Below are positions 32,758 to 42,013 of a stretch of 64,000 nt of DNA, one piece after another. This DNA is from Geomonas subterranea (GTDB taxonomy: Bacteria; Desulfobacterota; Desulfuromonadia; Geobacterales; Geobacteraceae). Under the pieces are notes generated by a model, which was not told where the DNA came from, did no database searches, and saw nothing but the letters and a program-made list of their open reading frames with translations. The position numbers were made by a program, and so were the translations under genes. Every line of letters starts with the position of its first letter. Position 1 is the stretch's first letter. The DNA lies in contig NZ_CP077683.1 in NCBI RefSeq assembly GCF_019063845.1, positions 2,480,001 through 2,544,000 on the forward strand, given 5' to 3'.

Positions 32758-34284
32758 TTACTTCTTGGCGTGCTTCTCGCCGCCGGGGACGTCCTGCCCC
32801 CCTGCCGAGTGGCAGTCGCTGCAGTTCGCTTTGAAGAGTTCATCGCCGATGTCAACCGGGTGGACGAACTCTTTAACCGGGGCCGCGCCGGCCGGGATGT
32901 TCTCCTGCTTCTGGCTCAGCACGGTGTGACACATGTTGCAGTCCTTGGAGATAACCTTGCCGGAAGCGGTCTTGTGCTTGCCGTCGTGGCAGCGGAAACA
33001 CCCGGGGCTGTAGAAGTGGCCGATGTGGTTCGGGTACGTGTTCCAGGAAATCTTCATGGACGGGAAGAAGTTCTTGTTGTAGATGTCCTGCACGACGGTG
33101 ACGGCGTGCGCTACTTCCTTCTCCTTGGCCTTGGCGACCTGCGGGTAGTTCTTGGCGTAGTACGCGGGAAGTTCCTTGGCGATGGTCGCCTTGGCCTCTT
33201 CCTTGTCCTTGTACGGCCTGGTCAGGATCTCGACCGCGGTCTTCTTCAGGTACGGCAGCCCCTGGTCGATGCGTTTGGCGGCAAACGCCTCGTCCATCTC
33301 GACGCCGGGCGAACGGTAGACGTGAGCCGGACGGTTGTGGCAGTCGAGGCAGTCCATGACCCTTTTCTGCGCCTTGGCAACGTCATCCTTGGAGAGCGGC
33401 TTCTCGGTGGTCATGTATTCGGTGACGGTGCCGTCTTTCTCCTTGACCGCGATGTACGGGATGTTCATGCGCTGCCTGTCGGTCGCGATGTAGGAGACTT
33501 CCTGGCCGATGTGCCAGTGGATGCCCCTGTGGTGCTCGCTCTTGGGGGTCCCGCCGATGTTGATCAGCATGTTGATCTCGCGCGGCGTGTTCTCCTCGTT
33601 GGGAGCGTAATGGTAGAACACCTTCTGGCGCCCGGCGTAGAACTTTTCGGGCCAGTGGCAGTGTTCACAGGTATCGCGCGCCGGACGGAGGTTGTCGATC
33701 GGCGTCTCGATGGTCTCCGGGTAGGTGTGGAAGGCGACCGCGTAGAGCTGCCTCATGCCGGAGATCTTGGCTTTCACGTACCATGCGGCGCCGGGGCCCA
33801 CATGGCACTCCACGCATTTGACCTTGGCATGCGGAGAGTTGGCCCAGGCAACGTGCTCGGGCTCCATGACCCGGTGACAGAGCTCACCGCAGAAGGTGGT
33901 CGATTCGGTGAATTCGTACCCCTTGAGGGAAGCTACGGAGACGATGAGCACAAAGCCGATGCTGGCAACGATGAAGAAGAGGAACAGATGGCGTTTGTGT
34001 GCGTCGTTGAAGTCCACCCGCGGGAAGGGGGGGATTTCCTCGTCCGGGTGCCTACGCCTCTTTTCCCGTACGACGTAGGCGCCCAGCGGGACCAGGATGA
34101 GGCCCACGATGAGCATGCCAGGGAAGAGGAAGTAGGTCATCAGGCCGAGGTAGGGCTTCTCGACGCCGGTTATCCCCTCGTAGGAGAGGAAGCCGATGAT
34201 CAGGCCCGTCGCGGTGACGGCCAGGATCATGCCGACCAGGCTGATCAGGTTCCAGGCGTAGCCGGCATACTTTCTTAATGCCAT
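32758..34284 (-). CDS. imcH: ImcH-like NapC/NirT-family inner-membrane heptaheme cytochrome
   Basis: 508 aa. Three N-terminal TM helices (about 13-36, 46-70, 101-122) are followed by a periplasmic part with seven heme motifs: CGELCH (five-residue spacing), CVECH, CEHCH, CLDCH, CFRCH, CNMCH, CSDCH. The first two hemes lie in a NapC/NirT domain (FCGELCHRVMEPEHVAW, then AKVKCVECHVGPGAAWYV). Length, TM number and heme count match ImcH of G. sulfurreducens, which oxidises menaquinol for reduction of high-potential electron acceptors. It is monocistronic, with AAGGAG before the ATG, its own promoter at 34336-34364 and a strong terminator. Confidence 0.85.
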   Translation of the reverse strand: MALRKYAGYAWNLISLVGMILAVTATGLIIGFLSYEGITGVEKPYLGLMTYFLFPGMLIVGLILVPLGAYVVREKRRRHPDEEIPPFPRVDFNDAHKRHLFLFFIVASIGFVLIVSVASLKGYEFTESTTFCGELCHRVMEPEHVAWANSPHAKVKCVECHVGPGAAWYVKAKISGMRQLYAVAFHTYPETIETPIDNLRPARDTCEHCHWPEKFYAGRQKVFYHYAPNEENTPREINMLINIGGTPKSEHHRGIHWHIGQEVSYIATDRQRMNIPYIAVKEKDGTVTEYMTTEKPLSKDDVAKAQKRVMDCLDCHNRPAHVYRSPGVEMDEAFAAKRIDQGLPYLKKTAVEILTRPYKDKEEAKATIAKELPAYYAKNYPQVAKAKEKEVAHAVTVVQDIYNKNFFPSMKISWNTYPNHIGHFYSPGCFRCHDGKHKTASGKVISKDCNMCHTVLSQKQENIPAGAAPVKEFVHPVDIGDELFKANCSDCHSAGGQDVPGGEKHAKK

Positions 34285-34335
34285 AGTGTCGTCTCCTTGC
34301 GTGTGTTACGTATGGTTCCAGGAAAATAGGGCAGA

Positions 34336-34364
34336 ACCTTACTATCCGACATGACTTATGTCAA
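34336..34364 (-). promoter_or_regulatory. Promoter of imcH
   Basis: Minus strand: TTGACA (34364-34359), 17 bases, TAAGGT (34341-34336). An AT-rich stretch lies upstream of the -35 (34365-34440). Confidence 0.5.
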
Positions 34365-34554
34365 AAAAAACTATGTTAATGTATACGCGATATTTTAAAA
34401 CAACTATCTACAAAAAACCCGCAGGAATCATGAGGGAAATGGAGCCACAGCTAGAGCCTGCACCGGAAAAATAAAAAACAATGTTATACTATCAAACAAA
34501 CTTATAGACTGCAAGCAATTACTCATGAGGAGTACGGGAGCGCTTTCCGCTCCG

Positions 34555-35451
34555 TCACGACTCGTAGCCGAACTCCTTGAGCATCCTGCTGTTATCGCTC
34601 CACTCGCCGCTCACCCGCACGAACAGTTCCAGGAACACCTTGGTGTCCAGCAGCCGCTCGATCTCCTGGCGCGCCTGGGAGCCGATCTTCTTCAGCATGT
34701 CTCCCTTGCGGCCGATGATGATCCCCTTTTGGGAATCGCGCTCCACGTTGATGGTCGCCTGGATCGCCACCACCCCGTTTTCCCGTTCCTTGAAGCTGTC
34801 CACCACCACCGCCGTCGAATAGGGAACCTCGTCCCGGGTCAACCGGAAGATCTTCTCGCGGATGATCTCGGCGACGATGAAGCGCTCCGGCACGTCGGTC
34901 AGGATGTCGTCGGGAAAATAGCAGGGGCCTTCGGGCAAAAGCCCGTGCACCAGTTGCACCAACTGGTCCACGCCGTCGCCGGAAGCGGCCGACACCGGGA
35001 TTATTTCCTTGAACGGGTAGGTTTCGCCGTAGACCGCCATGCGCCCGAGGAGGTCCCCCTTCGGGATCAGGTCGATCTTGTTCAGCACCAGGATAACGGG
35101 GGCCTCGACGCCGGAGAGAACCTCCTTGATCATCCCCGCCTCCTGCTCGGGATCGAAGGCGCCGTCGACGAGGAACATGATCAGGTCCACCCCCTGCACC
35201 GAGGAGAGGGCCTCCTCCACCATGAACTTGTTCAGGCGGGTCTTGGCCCGGTGGATCCCCGGAGTATCCAGGAAGACGATCTGCCCGCCGGGCACGTTGT
35301 GGATCCCCTTGATCTGGTTGCGGGTGGTCTGGGGCTTGTCCGAGGTGATCATCAGCTTCTCACCCAGGATGCGGTTCAACAGCGTCGACTTGCCAACATT
35401 CGGCCGCCCCACGATGGAGACGAAACCGGAACGGAATATCTTTTCAGACAT
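34555..35451 (-). CDS. era: GTPase Era, 16S rRNA-processing and ribosome assembly
   Basis: 298 aa. G1 [10 protein letters not shown]2 region [12 protein letters not shown]3 DTPG, G4 NKID and G5 SAAS are all present. The C-terminal KH domain includes [20 protein letters not shown]. Era binds the 3' end of 16S rRNA and checks 30S maturation. It follows rnc and a radical SAM gene on the same strand; in many bacteria rnc and era are adjacent. AGGAGG lies 11 bases before the ATG. Confidence 0.97.
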   Translation of the reverse strand: MSEKIFRSGFVSIVGRPNVGKSTLLNRILGEKLMITSDKPQTTRNQIKGIHNVPGGQIVFLDTPGIHRAKTRLNKFMVEEALSSVQGVDLIMFLVDGAFDPEQEAGMIKEVLSGVEAPVILVLNKIDLIPKGDLLGRMAVYGETYPFKEIIPVSAASGDGVDQLVQLVHGLLPEGPCYFPDDILTDVPERFIVAEIIREKIFRLTRDEVPYSTAVVVDSFKERENGVVAIQATINVERDSQKGIIIGRKGDMLKKIGSQARQEIERLLDTKVFLELFVRVSGEWSDNSRMLKEFGYES

Positions 35452-35591
35452 ATTCTTAATGCCCTCCTGGCTCTTGTTGCGGTGATCGAAGCGTTACAAC
35501 ATACGGGAATTGGTACTGCAAGGAAAGCGTTCTTTGCATCCGCACCGGTGTAAGGCGCACCGACACAGTATACCTCGAACCTGCGTTCTGC

Positions 35592-36644
35592 CTAGTGACG
35601 GGGGTGAGACTCGAAGAGGCTCGCGTACCGGACCAGCTCGCCCCAGGTAAGGGAGATGCGGCCGTGAGGGAGCGCGGTGTCCTCGGAGACGGATGGGTTT
35701 ACGCCGTAGTTGGCGACAAGCCGCCGCAGGTTTCCCCTGCTCTGCCCCACGAGGTCGGAGACCCTCCCCTGGGGAGCGCCGAACGTGACCCGGCTTCCTG
35801 CCGGGATCCCCTCGAGGAGCGCGGACATGCGGTCGAAGCAGAGCTCGGACTCGACCAGCTGTCCGAAGGCCGGATGGTAGGGTCCGGCCAGCACCACCCC
35901 GGGGGAGTCGAGCTCGGAGGTGGGCTGCAGTCCGAAGCGGATCACCGGAACACCGGCCTCCCCGGCGGCAACCAGCATCTCCTTGCACAGGGACACCGCC
36001 TGCGGCAGGGAGAGGGGATGATAGCTTCCCTCACGGTAGCGCCGCGCCAGCTCGGTCCCCTCGATGACCAGGGTGGGGTAGATGCGCAGAAATGCTGGTT
36101 TGAGGGCGAGCGCACGCCGCAACGAGACCAGCGAGCGCTGCGGCGTGTCGCCGGGAAGTCCCGGCATGAGCTGGAGCCCCACCTCGATCCCGGCCCTCTT
36201 GAGGACGGCCACCGACAGCTCCACCTCGCAGGGACCGTGGCCGCGCCCGGAGAGAAGGAGCACCTCCGGGTCCAGCGACTGCACGCCCAGTTCGACCGTG
36301 GCGACCCCATGCTCCTTCAGAAAGGCCGCGGTGTCCGGATCGACGGCATCGGGGCGCGTGGAGAGCCGCACCGATCGCACGATTCCCGCGGCCAGCAGCG
36401 GCTGCAGGGGAAGAAGCAGCCCCTCCTGGTCCCGGCGGGGGAGCGCGGTGAAGGTGCCGCCGTAAAAGGCGACTTCCAGCTGCCGCGCCGGCGCCCCCAG
36501 CCGGTACTCCTCGATGCGGCGCAGCAGGTGCCCGGGGGTGGGAAGTCCCGCCGCGGCGCCGGCCACGCGCTCCTGGTCGCAGAAGACGCAGCGGTGCGGG
36601 CACCCCTGATGGGAAATGAAAAAGGGGACCAATAGCGGTCTCAA
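35592..36644 (-). CDS. Radical SAM protein, Elp3-like, inserted between rnc and era
   Basis: 350 aa from a TTG at 36644 that overlaps the rnc stop (TTGA). The [4Fe-4S]-SAM motif is CPHRCVFC. Further family blocks are LEVAFYGGTFTALP, GIVRSVRLSTRPDAVD, VATVELGVQSLDPEVL and VGLQLMPGLPGD, all typical of the Elp3/MiaB-like oxygen-independent radical SAM group. There is no acetyltransferase domain, so it is shorter than true Elp3. Its C-terminal region has GSRVTFGAPQGRVSDLVGQS. The substrate is unknown; coupling to rnc and era suggests an RNA-related role, by inference. Confidence 0.88.
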   Translation of the reverse strand: MRPLLVPFFISHQGCPHRCVFCDQERVAGAAAGLPTPGHLLRRIEEYRLGAPARQLEVAFYGGTFTALPRRDQEGLLLPLQPLLAAGIVRSVRLSTRPDAVDPDTAAFLKEHGVATVELGVQSLDPEVLLLSGRGHGPCEVELSVAVLKRAGIEVGLQLMPGLPGDTPQRSLVSLRRALALKPAFLRIYPTLVIEGTELARRYREGSYHPLSLPQAVSLCKEMLVAAGEAGVPVIRFGLQPTSELDSPGVVLAGPYHPAFGQLVESELCFDRMSALLEGIPAGSRVTFGAPQGRVSDLVGQSRGNLRRLVANYGVNPSVSEDTALPHGRISLTWGELVRYASLFESHPRH

Positions 36645-37339
36645 CGCTCACCCTTGAGGACCAGGTTGGCGGCGCGGGCCGCGTCCTGCTCGGCCTCCTT
36701 CTTGGTCCGCCCCACCCCCTCCCCCATCAGTTCTTCACCCAGGTAGATCTCCACGGTGAAGCGGCGGTCGTGGTCGGGGCCGGTGGCCTCTTTCAGCTGG
36801 TAGCGCGGCATCTCCCGCCGCAGGGTTCTCGCCAGCTCCTGCAGTTCGGTCTTGGCGTCCCGCCCGGAGAGCCGTTGCGGGGAATCCAGCAGGGGTTCGA
36901 ACAGCTCGTGCACCACGCGCCGCGCGGGGTCGATGCCGCCGTCCAGGTACAGCGCGGCGAGCAGGGCCTCGAAGGCGTCCGCCAGAAGAGATCGCTTCTG
37001 CCGCCCTCCCCCTTTCTCCTCGCCCCGCCCAAGGCGCAGCGACGCCCCCAGCTCCAGTTCGGCAGCGATGCGCCCAAGGCTCACCTCGTCCACCAGCGCG
37101 GCCCGGATCTTGGTCAGTTCCCCCTCGCGGCTCTCCGGGAAACGCCGCAGCAAAAGGTCGGAAAGCAGGAAATCGAGCACCGCGTCGCCGAAGAACTCCA
37201 GGCGCTGGTTGTCCTTCCCCCCCGCCTCGTTGACGTAGGTGCGATGGGTCAACGCCTCATCCAGGAGCTCGCGGTTGACGAAACGGTACTTGATGCGCGC
37301 CTCGAGCCCCGCCAGGGGTTTCTCCTGCATCTCATTCAT
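36641..37339 (-). CDS. rnc: Ribonuclease III
   Basis: 232 aa. The catalytic domain shows the signature RLEFFGDAVLDFLLSD with metal-binding Glu and Asp; a second acidic cluster lies in LLADAFEALLAALYLDGG. A double-stranded RNA-binding domain occupies about residues 160-228 (KTELQELARTL ... GRTKKEAEQDAARAA). It cleaves rRNA precursors and structured mRNAs. The ATG at 37339 has no clear Shine-Dalgarno sequence; MQEKPL three codons later is an alternative. First gene of the rnc, radical SAM, era series. Confidence 0.97.
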   Translation of the reverse strand: MNEMQEKPLAGLEARIKYRFVNRELLDEALTHRTYVNEAGGKDNQRLEFFGDAVLDFLLSDLLLRRFPESREGELTKIRAALVDEVSLGRIAAELELGASLRLGRGEEKGGGRQKRSLLADAFEALLAALYLDGGIDPARRVVHELFEPLLDSPQRLSGRDAKTELQELARTLRREMPRYQLKEATGPDHDRRFTVEIYLGEELMGEGVGRTKKEAEQDAARAANLVLKGER

Positions 37340-37455
37340 AATAAAAGCCCGTGCCTTTTCTTAATTTGAGCCAAATATAGACAAAGGGGCGCGGCATGGC
37401 AATAGGGTTCTCCGCGGCAGCGCATTGGCGGCTTAAGTGACGCCGCCGGGCGGTG

Positions 37456-37515
37456 CCCCGCGAAGCGGCGCCAGCCGCGGCCAGGGGCTGTGCCACGCGG
37501 CTTCGCGGGGGCATT
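37456..37515. repeat. GC-rich inverted repeat in the rnc/tmk divergent region
   Basis: CCCCGCGAAGC and GCTTCGCGGGG form perfect 11-base arms separated by about 38 GC-rich bases, immediately upstream of the tmk promoter. Confidence 0.5.
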
Positions 37516-37521
37516 TAAATC

Positions 37522-37550
37522 TTGCATAATAATCGCCCCTCCCATATAAT
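37522..37550 (+). promoter_or_regulatory. Promoter of the tmk-holB-ricT-metG operon
   Basis: TTGCAT (37522-37527), 17 bases, TATAAT (37545-37550), with the start codon 36 bases downstream. Confidence 0.65.
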
Positions 37551-37585
37551 TCAGTGATTTTATAGAGGATCATGAGACCGGAGAC

Positions 37586-38233
37586 ATGGGCTTTTTCATT
37601 ACATTTGAAGGCGTTGAGGGGTGCGGCAAAACGACCCAGCTGAGGCTCCTGAAGGAGCGCCTGGAGACGGCCGGAGAGACGGTGGTCGCCACCCGCGAAC
37701 CCGGCGGATGCCCGATAGCGGACCAGATGCGCGCCATCCTGCTGGACGCGAAGAACAGCGCCATCACCCCCCTGTCGGAGCTGCTGCTCTACGCGGCGGC
37801 GCGTGCCCAGCACGTCCAGGAGGTGATCGTCCCGGCGCTTGAGCGGGGCGAGACGGTACTGTGCGACAGGTTCACCGACGCCACCGTCGCCTACCAGGGG
37901 CACGGCAGGGAGCTCGACCTCGATGTGATCCGCCAGCTGAACGCGCTGGCCACCGGCGGGGTGCAGCCAGACCTCACCGTGCTCATCGACTGCCCGGTCC
38001 AGACAGGACTGTCCCGCGCCCTGTCCCGCATCGAGGCGACCAGCGGCGCCCGCGAGGAGCGCTTCGAGTTGGAATCGGTGCGTTTCCACGAGCGGGTGCG
38101 CGAGGGGTACCTGGCGCTCGCGCGCGCCTACCCGGAGCGCTTCATCGTGGTGGACGGTTCCGGCGACGTGGCACGGACCGAGGTGCTGGTCACGGCGGCG
38201 CTCATGGGCCGGCTTCCGGCGGGTGCGCGCTAG
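37586..38233 (+). CDS. tmk: Thymidylate kinase
   Basis: 215 aa. P-loop FEGVEGCGKTTQ, dTMP-binding ATREPGG, the DR motif CDRFTDATVAYQGHGRELD, and a lid-region Arg-rich segment. It phosphorylates dTMP to dTDP. It heads a tmk-holB-ricT-metG gene order that is also conserved in Firmicutes (tmk ... holB-yaaT ... metG). GGAGA at 37580-37584 is the ribosome binding site. Confidence 0.96.
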   Translation: MGFFITFEGVEGCGKTTQLRLLKERLETAGETVVATREPGGCPIADQMRAILLDAKNSAITPLSELLLYAAARAQHVQEVIVPALERGETVLCDRFTDATVAYQGHGRELDLDVIRQLNALATGGVQPDLTVLIDCPVQTGLSRALSRIEATSGAREERFELESVRFHERVREGYLALARAYPERFIVVDGSGDVARTEVLVTAALMGRLPAGAR

Positions 38234-39196
38234 ATGCCCTTCTCCGAAGTCATCGGGCAGGAGCGGGCCATCTCGGTGCTGAAGCGCTCCATCGCGCTGG
38301 AGCGGGTGGCGCACGCCTACCTTTTCTCCGGCATCGAGGGGTGCGGCAAGAAAAAGACCGCCCTGGCCATGGTGCAGGCGGTTTTCTGCGGCAACGAAGA
38401 GGCCTGCGGCGTCTGTTCCTCCTGCCGCAAGATCGCGAGCGGCCAGCACCCGGACCTGCACATCCTGGAGCCCGACGGCGCCTTCATAAAGATCGACCAG
38501 GTACGGGAGCTGCAGAAGGAGCTCTCCTATCGCCCGTTCGAGGCGCCCAAGAAGGCGTGCATCATAGATGGCGCGGAGAAGCTGAACCTCGCCTCAGGCA
38601 ACGCCCTGTTGAAGACCCTGGAGGAGCCTCCTGGCAACGCGCTGATGATCCTGGTCACCGCCGAGCGCTCCGCCGTGCTGCAGACCATCCTCTCCCGCTG
38701 CCAGACGCTGGAGTTCCAGCCGTTGCCGGCGGAGCTGATCGAGGGGCGGCTGGTGCGGGACCAGTTCCCGGCCGAGGCGGCGCGGGTGGCGGCGTCGCTT
38801 TCCGGCGGCAGCCTGAGCCGCGCTCTGGAGATCGCGGGAGACGGCGTCCTCGAGGGGCGGGTGAGCTTTCTGGAGCGGGTGCTCAGCCTGAACCTGAAGA
38901 ATATCAACGCCCTCTTCGCCACGGCGGAGGAACTCGCCGCGGACAAGGAAGGGCTGCCGGGATTTCTGGAGCTGCTCCTCTCCTTTCTCCGGGACGTGCT
39001 CATCTACCCATCCACCCCTGACGCGCTGGCCAACCTGGACCTGACCCACCTGGTGGCCAGGGAAGCCGGACACTGCACGGAATCGACGAGCATCGAATTG
39101 ATCGAGCAACTGGTCTCACTGCGCCGGCTGCTCGTTCGCAATGTGAACGCGAGGCTCGCCTTGGAGGTCTTCTTCATGCGCCTGGCGGCGCGGTAA
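38234..39196 (+). CDS. holB: DNA polymerase III delta-prime subunit (clamp loader)
   Basis: 320 aa. An AAA+ clamp-loader fold: FSGIEGCGKKKTAL at the P-loop position, a zinc-binding cluster in EEACGVCSSCRKI, a DEAD-box-equivalent region IIDGAEKLN, LLKTLEEPPGNALMIL, and the SRC motif ILSRCQTLEF. Delta-prime is the stator that helps load the sliding clamp. The gene starts directly after the tmk stop with no gap. Confidence 0.94.
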   Translation: MPFSEVIGQERAISVLKRSIALERVAHAYLFSGIEGCGKKKTALAMVQAVFCGNEEACGVCSSCRKIASGQHPDLHILEPDGAFIKIDQVRELQKELSYRPFEAPKKACIIDGAEKLNLASGNALLKTLEEPPGNALMILVTAERSAVLQTILSRCQTLEFQPLPAELIEGRLVRDQFPAEAARVAASLSGGSLSRALEIAGDGVLEGRVSFLERVLSLNLKNINALFATAEELAADKEGLPGFLELLLSFLRDVLIYPSTPDALANLDLTHLVAREAGHCTESTSIELIEQLVSLRRLLVRNVNARLALEVFFMRLAAR

Positions 39197-39357
39197 GAGA
39201 GCCATAACGCCCGGGCGCCAAGGCTCGGCGAGGAGCAAGCTGCATCCATCCCGTTTGCGTCTTCGCGGCGTTGCGTATCCGCGTTAGAAGCTTTTCTCGT
39301 AGCACCTGGTACACGAACCACAGGTTGACCAAGACCTGTTTCCCTTTTGGAGGCATT
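39197..39357. other. Gap between holB and ricT with half of a dispersed repeat
   Basis: TTTGCGTCTTCGCGGCGTTG at 39249-39268 is related to the arms of the palindrome at 41846-42007. No gene seen. Confidence 0.4.
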
Positions 39358-40296
39358 TTGGCAAAGATTGTAAGGATTCAATTCAACACCGCGGGCAAAC
39401 TCTACGACTTCACCGCCGGCAGGGTCACCGTCAAACCGGGGGACCGGGTCATCGTGGAGACCGAGCGCGGCAAGAGCATAGGACAGGTCGTGGCTGGCCC
39501 GATCGAGGTGGACGACGCGCTGGTCCCGGAGGGGACCAAGCCGGTGCAGCGTCTGGCCGAACTGGCCGACCTGGCGACGCTGGCCGCCAACACCGCCAAG
39601 GAGAAGGAGGCCCACAAGTTCTGCCTGGCCCGCATCAAAGAGCGGAACATGGACATGAAGCTCGTCAAGGTCGAATACCTCTTCGACGGCTCCAAGGCGA
39701 TCTTCTACTTCACCGCGGACGGCCGGGTGGACTTCCGGGAACTGGTCAAGGACCTGGCCCACGCCTTCCACACCAGGATCGAGATGCGCCAGATCGGGGT
39801 CAGGGACGAGTCGAAGATGGTCGGCGGCATCGGCATCTGCGGCCGCGAGCTCTGCTGCTCCTCATACCTGCGCGAGTTCGAGCCGGTCTCGGTGAAGATG
39901 GCCAAGGAGCAGAACCTGGCGCTCAACCCGAGCAAGATCTCCGGCCAGTGCGGCAGGCTCCTTTGCTGCCTCTCCTACGAGTTCGACACGTACTGCGGCC
40001 TGCGCAAGGGGCTTCCCAAGTGTGGCAAGAGGGTGCAGTGCGGCTGCCACGACGGAGAGGTGGTCAAGGTCAACGTGCTGGAACAGACCGTCACGCTGAA
40101 GACGGCGGACGACTCGCTGGTCACCCTGAAGGGGGAGGACATCGCCCCCGAGAACATCAGCGACCGCGTGAAGAAGCCGCCGCAGGGCAAAGGTGAACAG
40201 CAGGGGGGCGACAAGGGGAAATCCCAGGGACCCGGCAAGCAGCGCCGCAACAGGCCCGTCGACGTCAAGGAAAGAAAAAAGGAGAAACCACAATGA
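39358..40296 (+). CDS. ricT: PSP1-domain protein, RicT/YaaT family
   Basis: 312 aa from a TTG at 39358 with GGAGG five bases upstream; the frame extends further but only into intergenic repeat. The PSP1 domain shows FNTAGKLYDF, VETERGKSIGQVV and VEYLFDGSKAIFYFTADGRV, then the Cys-rich core GGIGICGRELCCSSYL and SGQCGRLLCCLSYEFD, with CGKRVQCGCHDGEV. In Bacillus, RicT acts with RicA/RicF as an Fe-S complex affecting RNase Y. Partner genes are not visible here. The C-terminus is a Lys/Gln/Gly-rich tail. The stop overlaps the metG start (ATGA). Confidence 0.88.
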   Translation: MAKIVRIQFNTAGKLYDFTAGRVTVKPGDRVIVETERGKSIGQVVAGPIEVDDALVPEGTKPVQRLAELADLATLAANTAKEKEAHKFCLARIKERNMDMKLVKVEYLFDGSKAIFYFTADGRVDFRELVKDLAHAFHTRIEMRQIGVRDESKMVGGIGICGRELCCSSYLREFEPVSVKMAKEQNLALNPSKISGQCGRLLCCLSYEFDTYCGLRKGLPKCGKRVQCGCHDGEVVKVNVLEQTVTLKTADDSLVTLKGEDIAPENISDRVKKPPQGKGEQQGGDKGKSQGPGKQRRNRPVDVKERKKEKPQ

Positions 40297-41822
40297 AACC
40301 CGCTTTTTACGTCACCACCCCCATCTACTACGTAAATGACGTCCCGCACATAGGGCACGCGTACACCACCCTGGCTGCGGACGTGCTGGCCCGCTACAAG
40401 CGGCTCAAGGGTTTCGACGTATTCTTCCTCACCGGTACCGACGAGCACGGGCAGAAGGTCGAGAAGGCCGCCACCGCCGCCGGCGAGACGCCGCTCGAGC
40501 TCGCCGACCGCGTCATGAAGCGTTTCCAGTCGCTCTGGGAGAAGCTGGAGATCTCCAACACCGATTTCATCCGCACCACGCAGGAGCGGCACAAGAAGGG
40601 GGTCTCCGTCCTCTTCGAGCGGGTCATGGAGAAGGGTGACATCTATCTCGGCGAGTACGAGGACTGGTACTGCACCCCGTGCGAGACCTTCTGGACCGAG
40701 ACCCAGCTGATCGACTTCAAGTGCCCGGACTGCAACCGCCCCACCGAGAAGCTCAAGGAGGAATCCTACTTCTTCAGGATGAGCAAATACCAGGATCAGC
40801 TTCTGGCGCACATCGAGGCGAATCCCGACTTCATCCAGCCCAAAAGCCGCCGCAACGAGATCATCTCCTTCGTGAAGGAAGGGCTGCGTGACCTCTCCGT
40901 GTCCCGCACCACCTTCCAGTGGGGCATCCCGGTGCCGGGCAACGACAAGCACGTGGTGTACGTCTGGTTCGACGCGCTCACCAACTACATCACCGCGCTC
41001 GGCTACCCGGAGGAGGGGGGCGACTTCGGCACATACTGGCCCTGCGACGTACATCTGATCGGCAAGGACATCCTTAGGTTCCACACCGTCTACTGGCCCA
41101 CCTTCCTGATGGCGGCCGGTCTTCCCATCCCGAAGAAGGTCTTCGCCCACGGCTGGTGGACCGTCGAGGGGCAGAAGATGAGCAAGAGCCTGCAGAACGT
41201 GGTCGAGCCGAACATGCTGGTCGACAAGTACGGCGTGGACGCGGTGCGCTACTTCCTCCTGCGCGAGGTCCCCTTCGGCCTCGACGGCGACTTCTCGCAC
41301 CAGGCGCTCATCCACCGCATCAACTCGGACCTGGCCAACGACCTGGGCAACCTGTTGAACCGCTCCACCGCCATGCTCGGCAAGTACTTCGGCGGCGTGT
41401 TGCAGGCGCCTGGGGCGGAGTCCGAGGTGGATACCGCGCTGCGCGAGAAGACCACGGCCATGATCGGCCAGGTGGATGGATTCATCGAGGACCTCGCCTT
41501 CAGCCGCGCGCTGCAGGCGATATGGGAAGTCATCTCCGCGGGGAACAAGTACATCGACGAGACCGCCCCGTGGGCGCTGGCCAAGGATCCCGAGCAGCGC
41601 GAGCGTCTCTCCACCGTGATGTACTACATGCTGGAAAGCCAGAGGGTGGTCTACACGCTGCTCTCCGCCTTCATGCCGAAGACCGCGCAGAAGGGTCTCT
41701 GCTGCCTGGGGTGGCCCGAGGAAGCCAGCGAGGAAGGGCTCACCTGGGGCGGCCTGAAGCCGGGCACCGCCATCGCCAAGGCCGAAGCGCTCTTCCCGAG
41801 GATCGAGGAGAAAGGGGAGTAA
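40293..41822 (+). CDS. metG: Methionyl-tRNA synthetase
   Basis: 509 aa. The HIGH-type motif is PHIGHAYTT; zinc-knuckle cysteines are in CTPCETFW and CPDCNRP; the KMSKS loop is KMSKSLQN. It charges tRNA-Met and initiator tRNA with methionine. It lacks the C-terminal tRNA-binding EMAP-like domain found in about 650-aa forms. It is last in the tmk-holB-ricT-metG operon and overlaps ricT by four bases. Confidence 0.97.
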   Translation: MKPAFYVTTPIYYVNDVPHIGHAYTTLAADVLARYKRLKGFDVFFLTGTDEHGQKVEKAATAAGETPLELADRVMKRFQSLWEKLEISNTDFIRTTQERHKKGVSVLFERVMEKGDIYLGEYEDWYCTPCETFWTETQLIDFKCPDCNRPTEKLKEESYFFRMSKYQDQLLAHIEANPDFIQPKSRRNEIISFVKEGLRDLSVSRTTFQWGIPVPGNDKHVVYVWFDALTNYITALGYPEEGGDFGTYWPCDVHLIGKDILRFHTVYWPTFLMAAGLPIPKKVFAHGWWTVEGQKMSKSLQNVVEPNMLVDKYGVDAVRYFLLREVPFGLDGDFSHQALIHRINSDLANDLGNLLNRSTAMLGKYFGGVLQAPGAESEVDTALREKTTAMIGQVDGFIEDLAFSRALQAIWEVISAGNKYIDETAPWALAKDPEQRERLSTVMYYMLESQRVVYTLLSAFMPKTAQKGLCCLGWPEEASEEGLTWGGLKPGTAIAKAEALFPRIEEKGE

Positions 41823-41845
41823 ACCTCCTCACGCTCACGCTCACG

Positions 41846-42007
41846 CAAAGACGCAAAGACGCAAAGCAAGGTAAGGCAAAACGTTTAACAGGGATGAAAG
41901 GGATGAAGAGGATATAAACCAAGATCTGGTTTTATCCCTTCTATCCCCTTCATCCCTGTTTGTTTGTGAAGTTGGTTCTTTCTTTGCGCCTTTGCGGCTT
42001 TGCGTGA
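41846..42007. repeat. Imperfect palindrome between convergent metG and YdcF-family genes
   Basis: Outer arms: ACGCAAAGACGCAAAGACGC on the left and TTTGCGCCTTTGCGGCTTTG on the right. Inner arms: ACAGGGATGAAAGGGATGAA on the left and ATCCCCTTCATCCCTGTT on the right, separated by about 50 bases centred on GATCTGG. It could act as a bidirectional terminator. Confidence 0.65.
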
Positions 42008-42013
42008 GGCGCC

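Noticed and set aside
34480..34500. Plus-strand TATACT near 34483
   Set aside because: No gene follows on the plus strand and no -35; era lies antisense.
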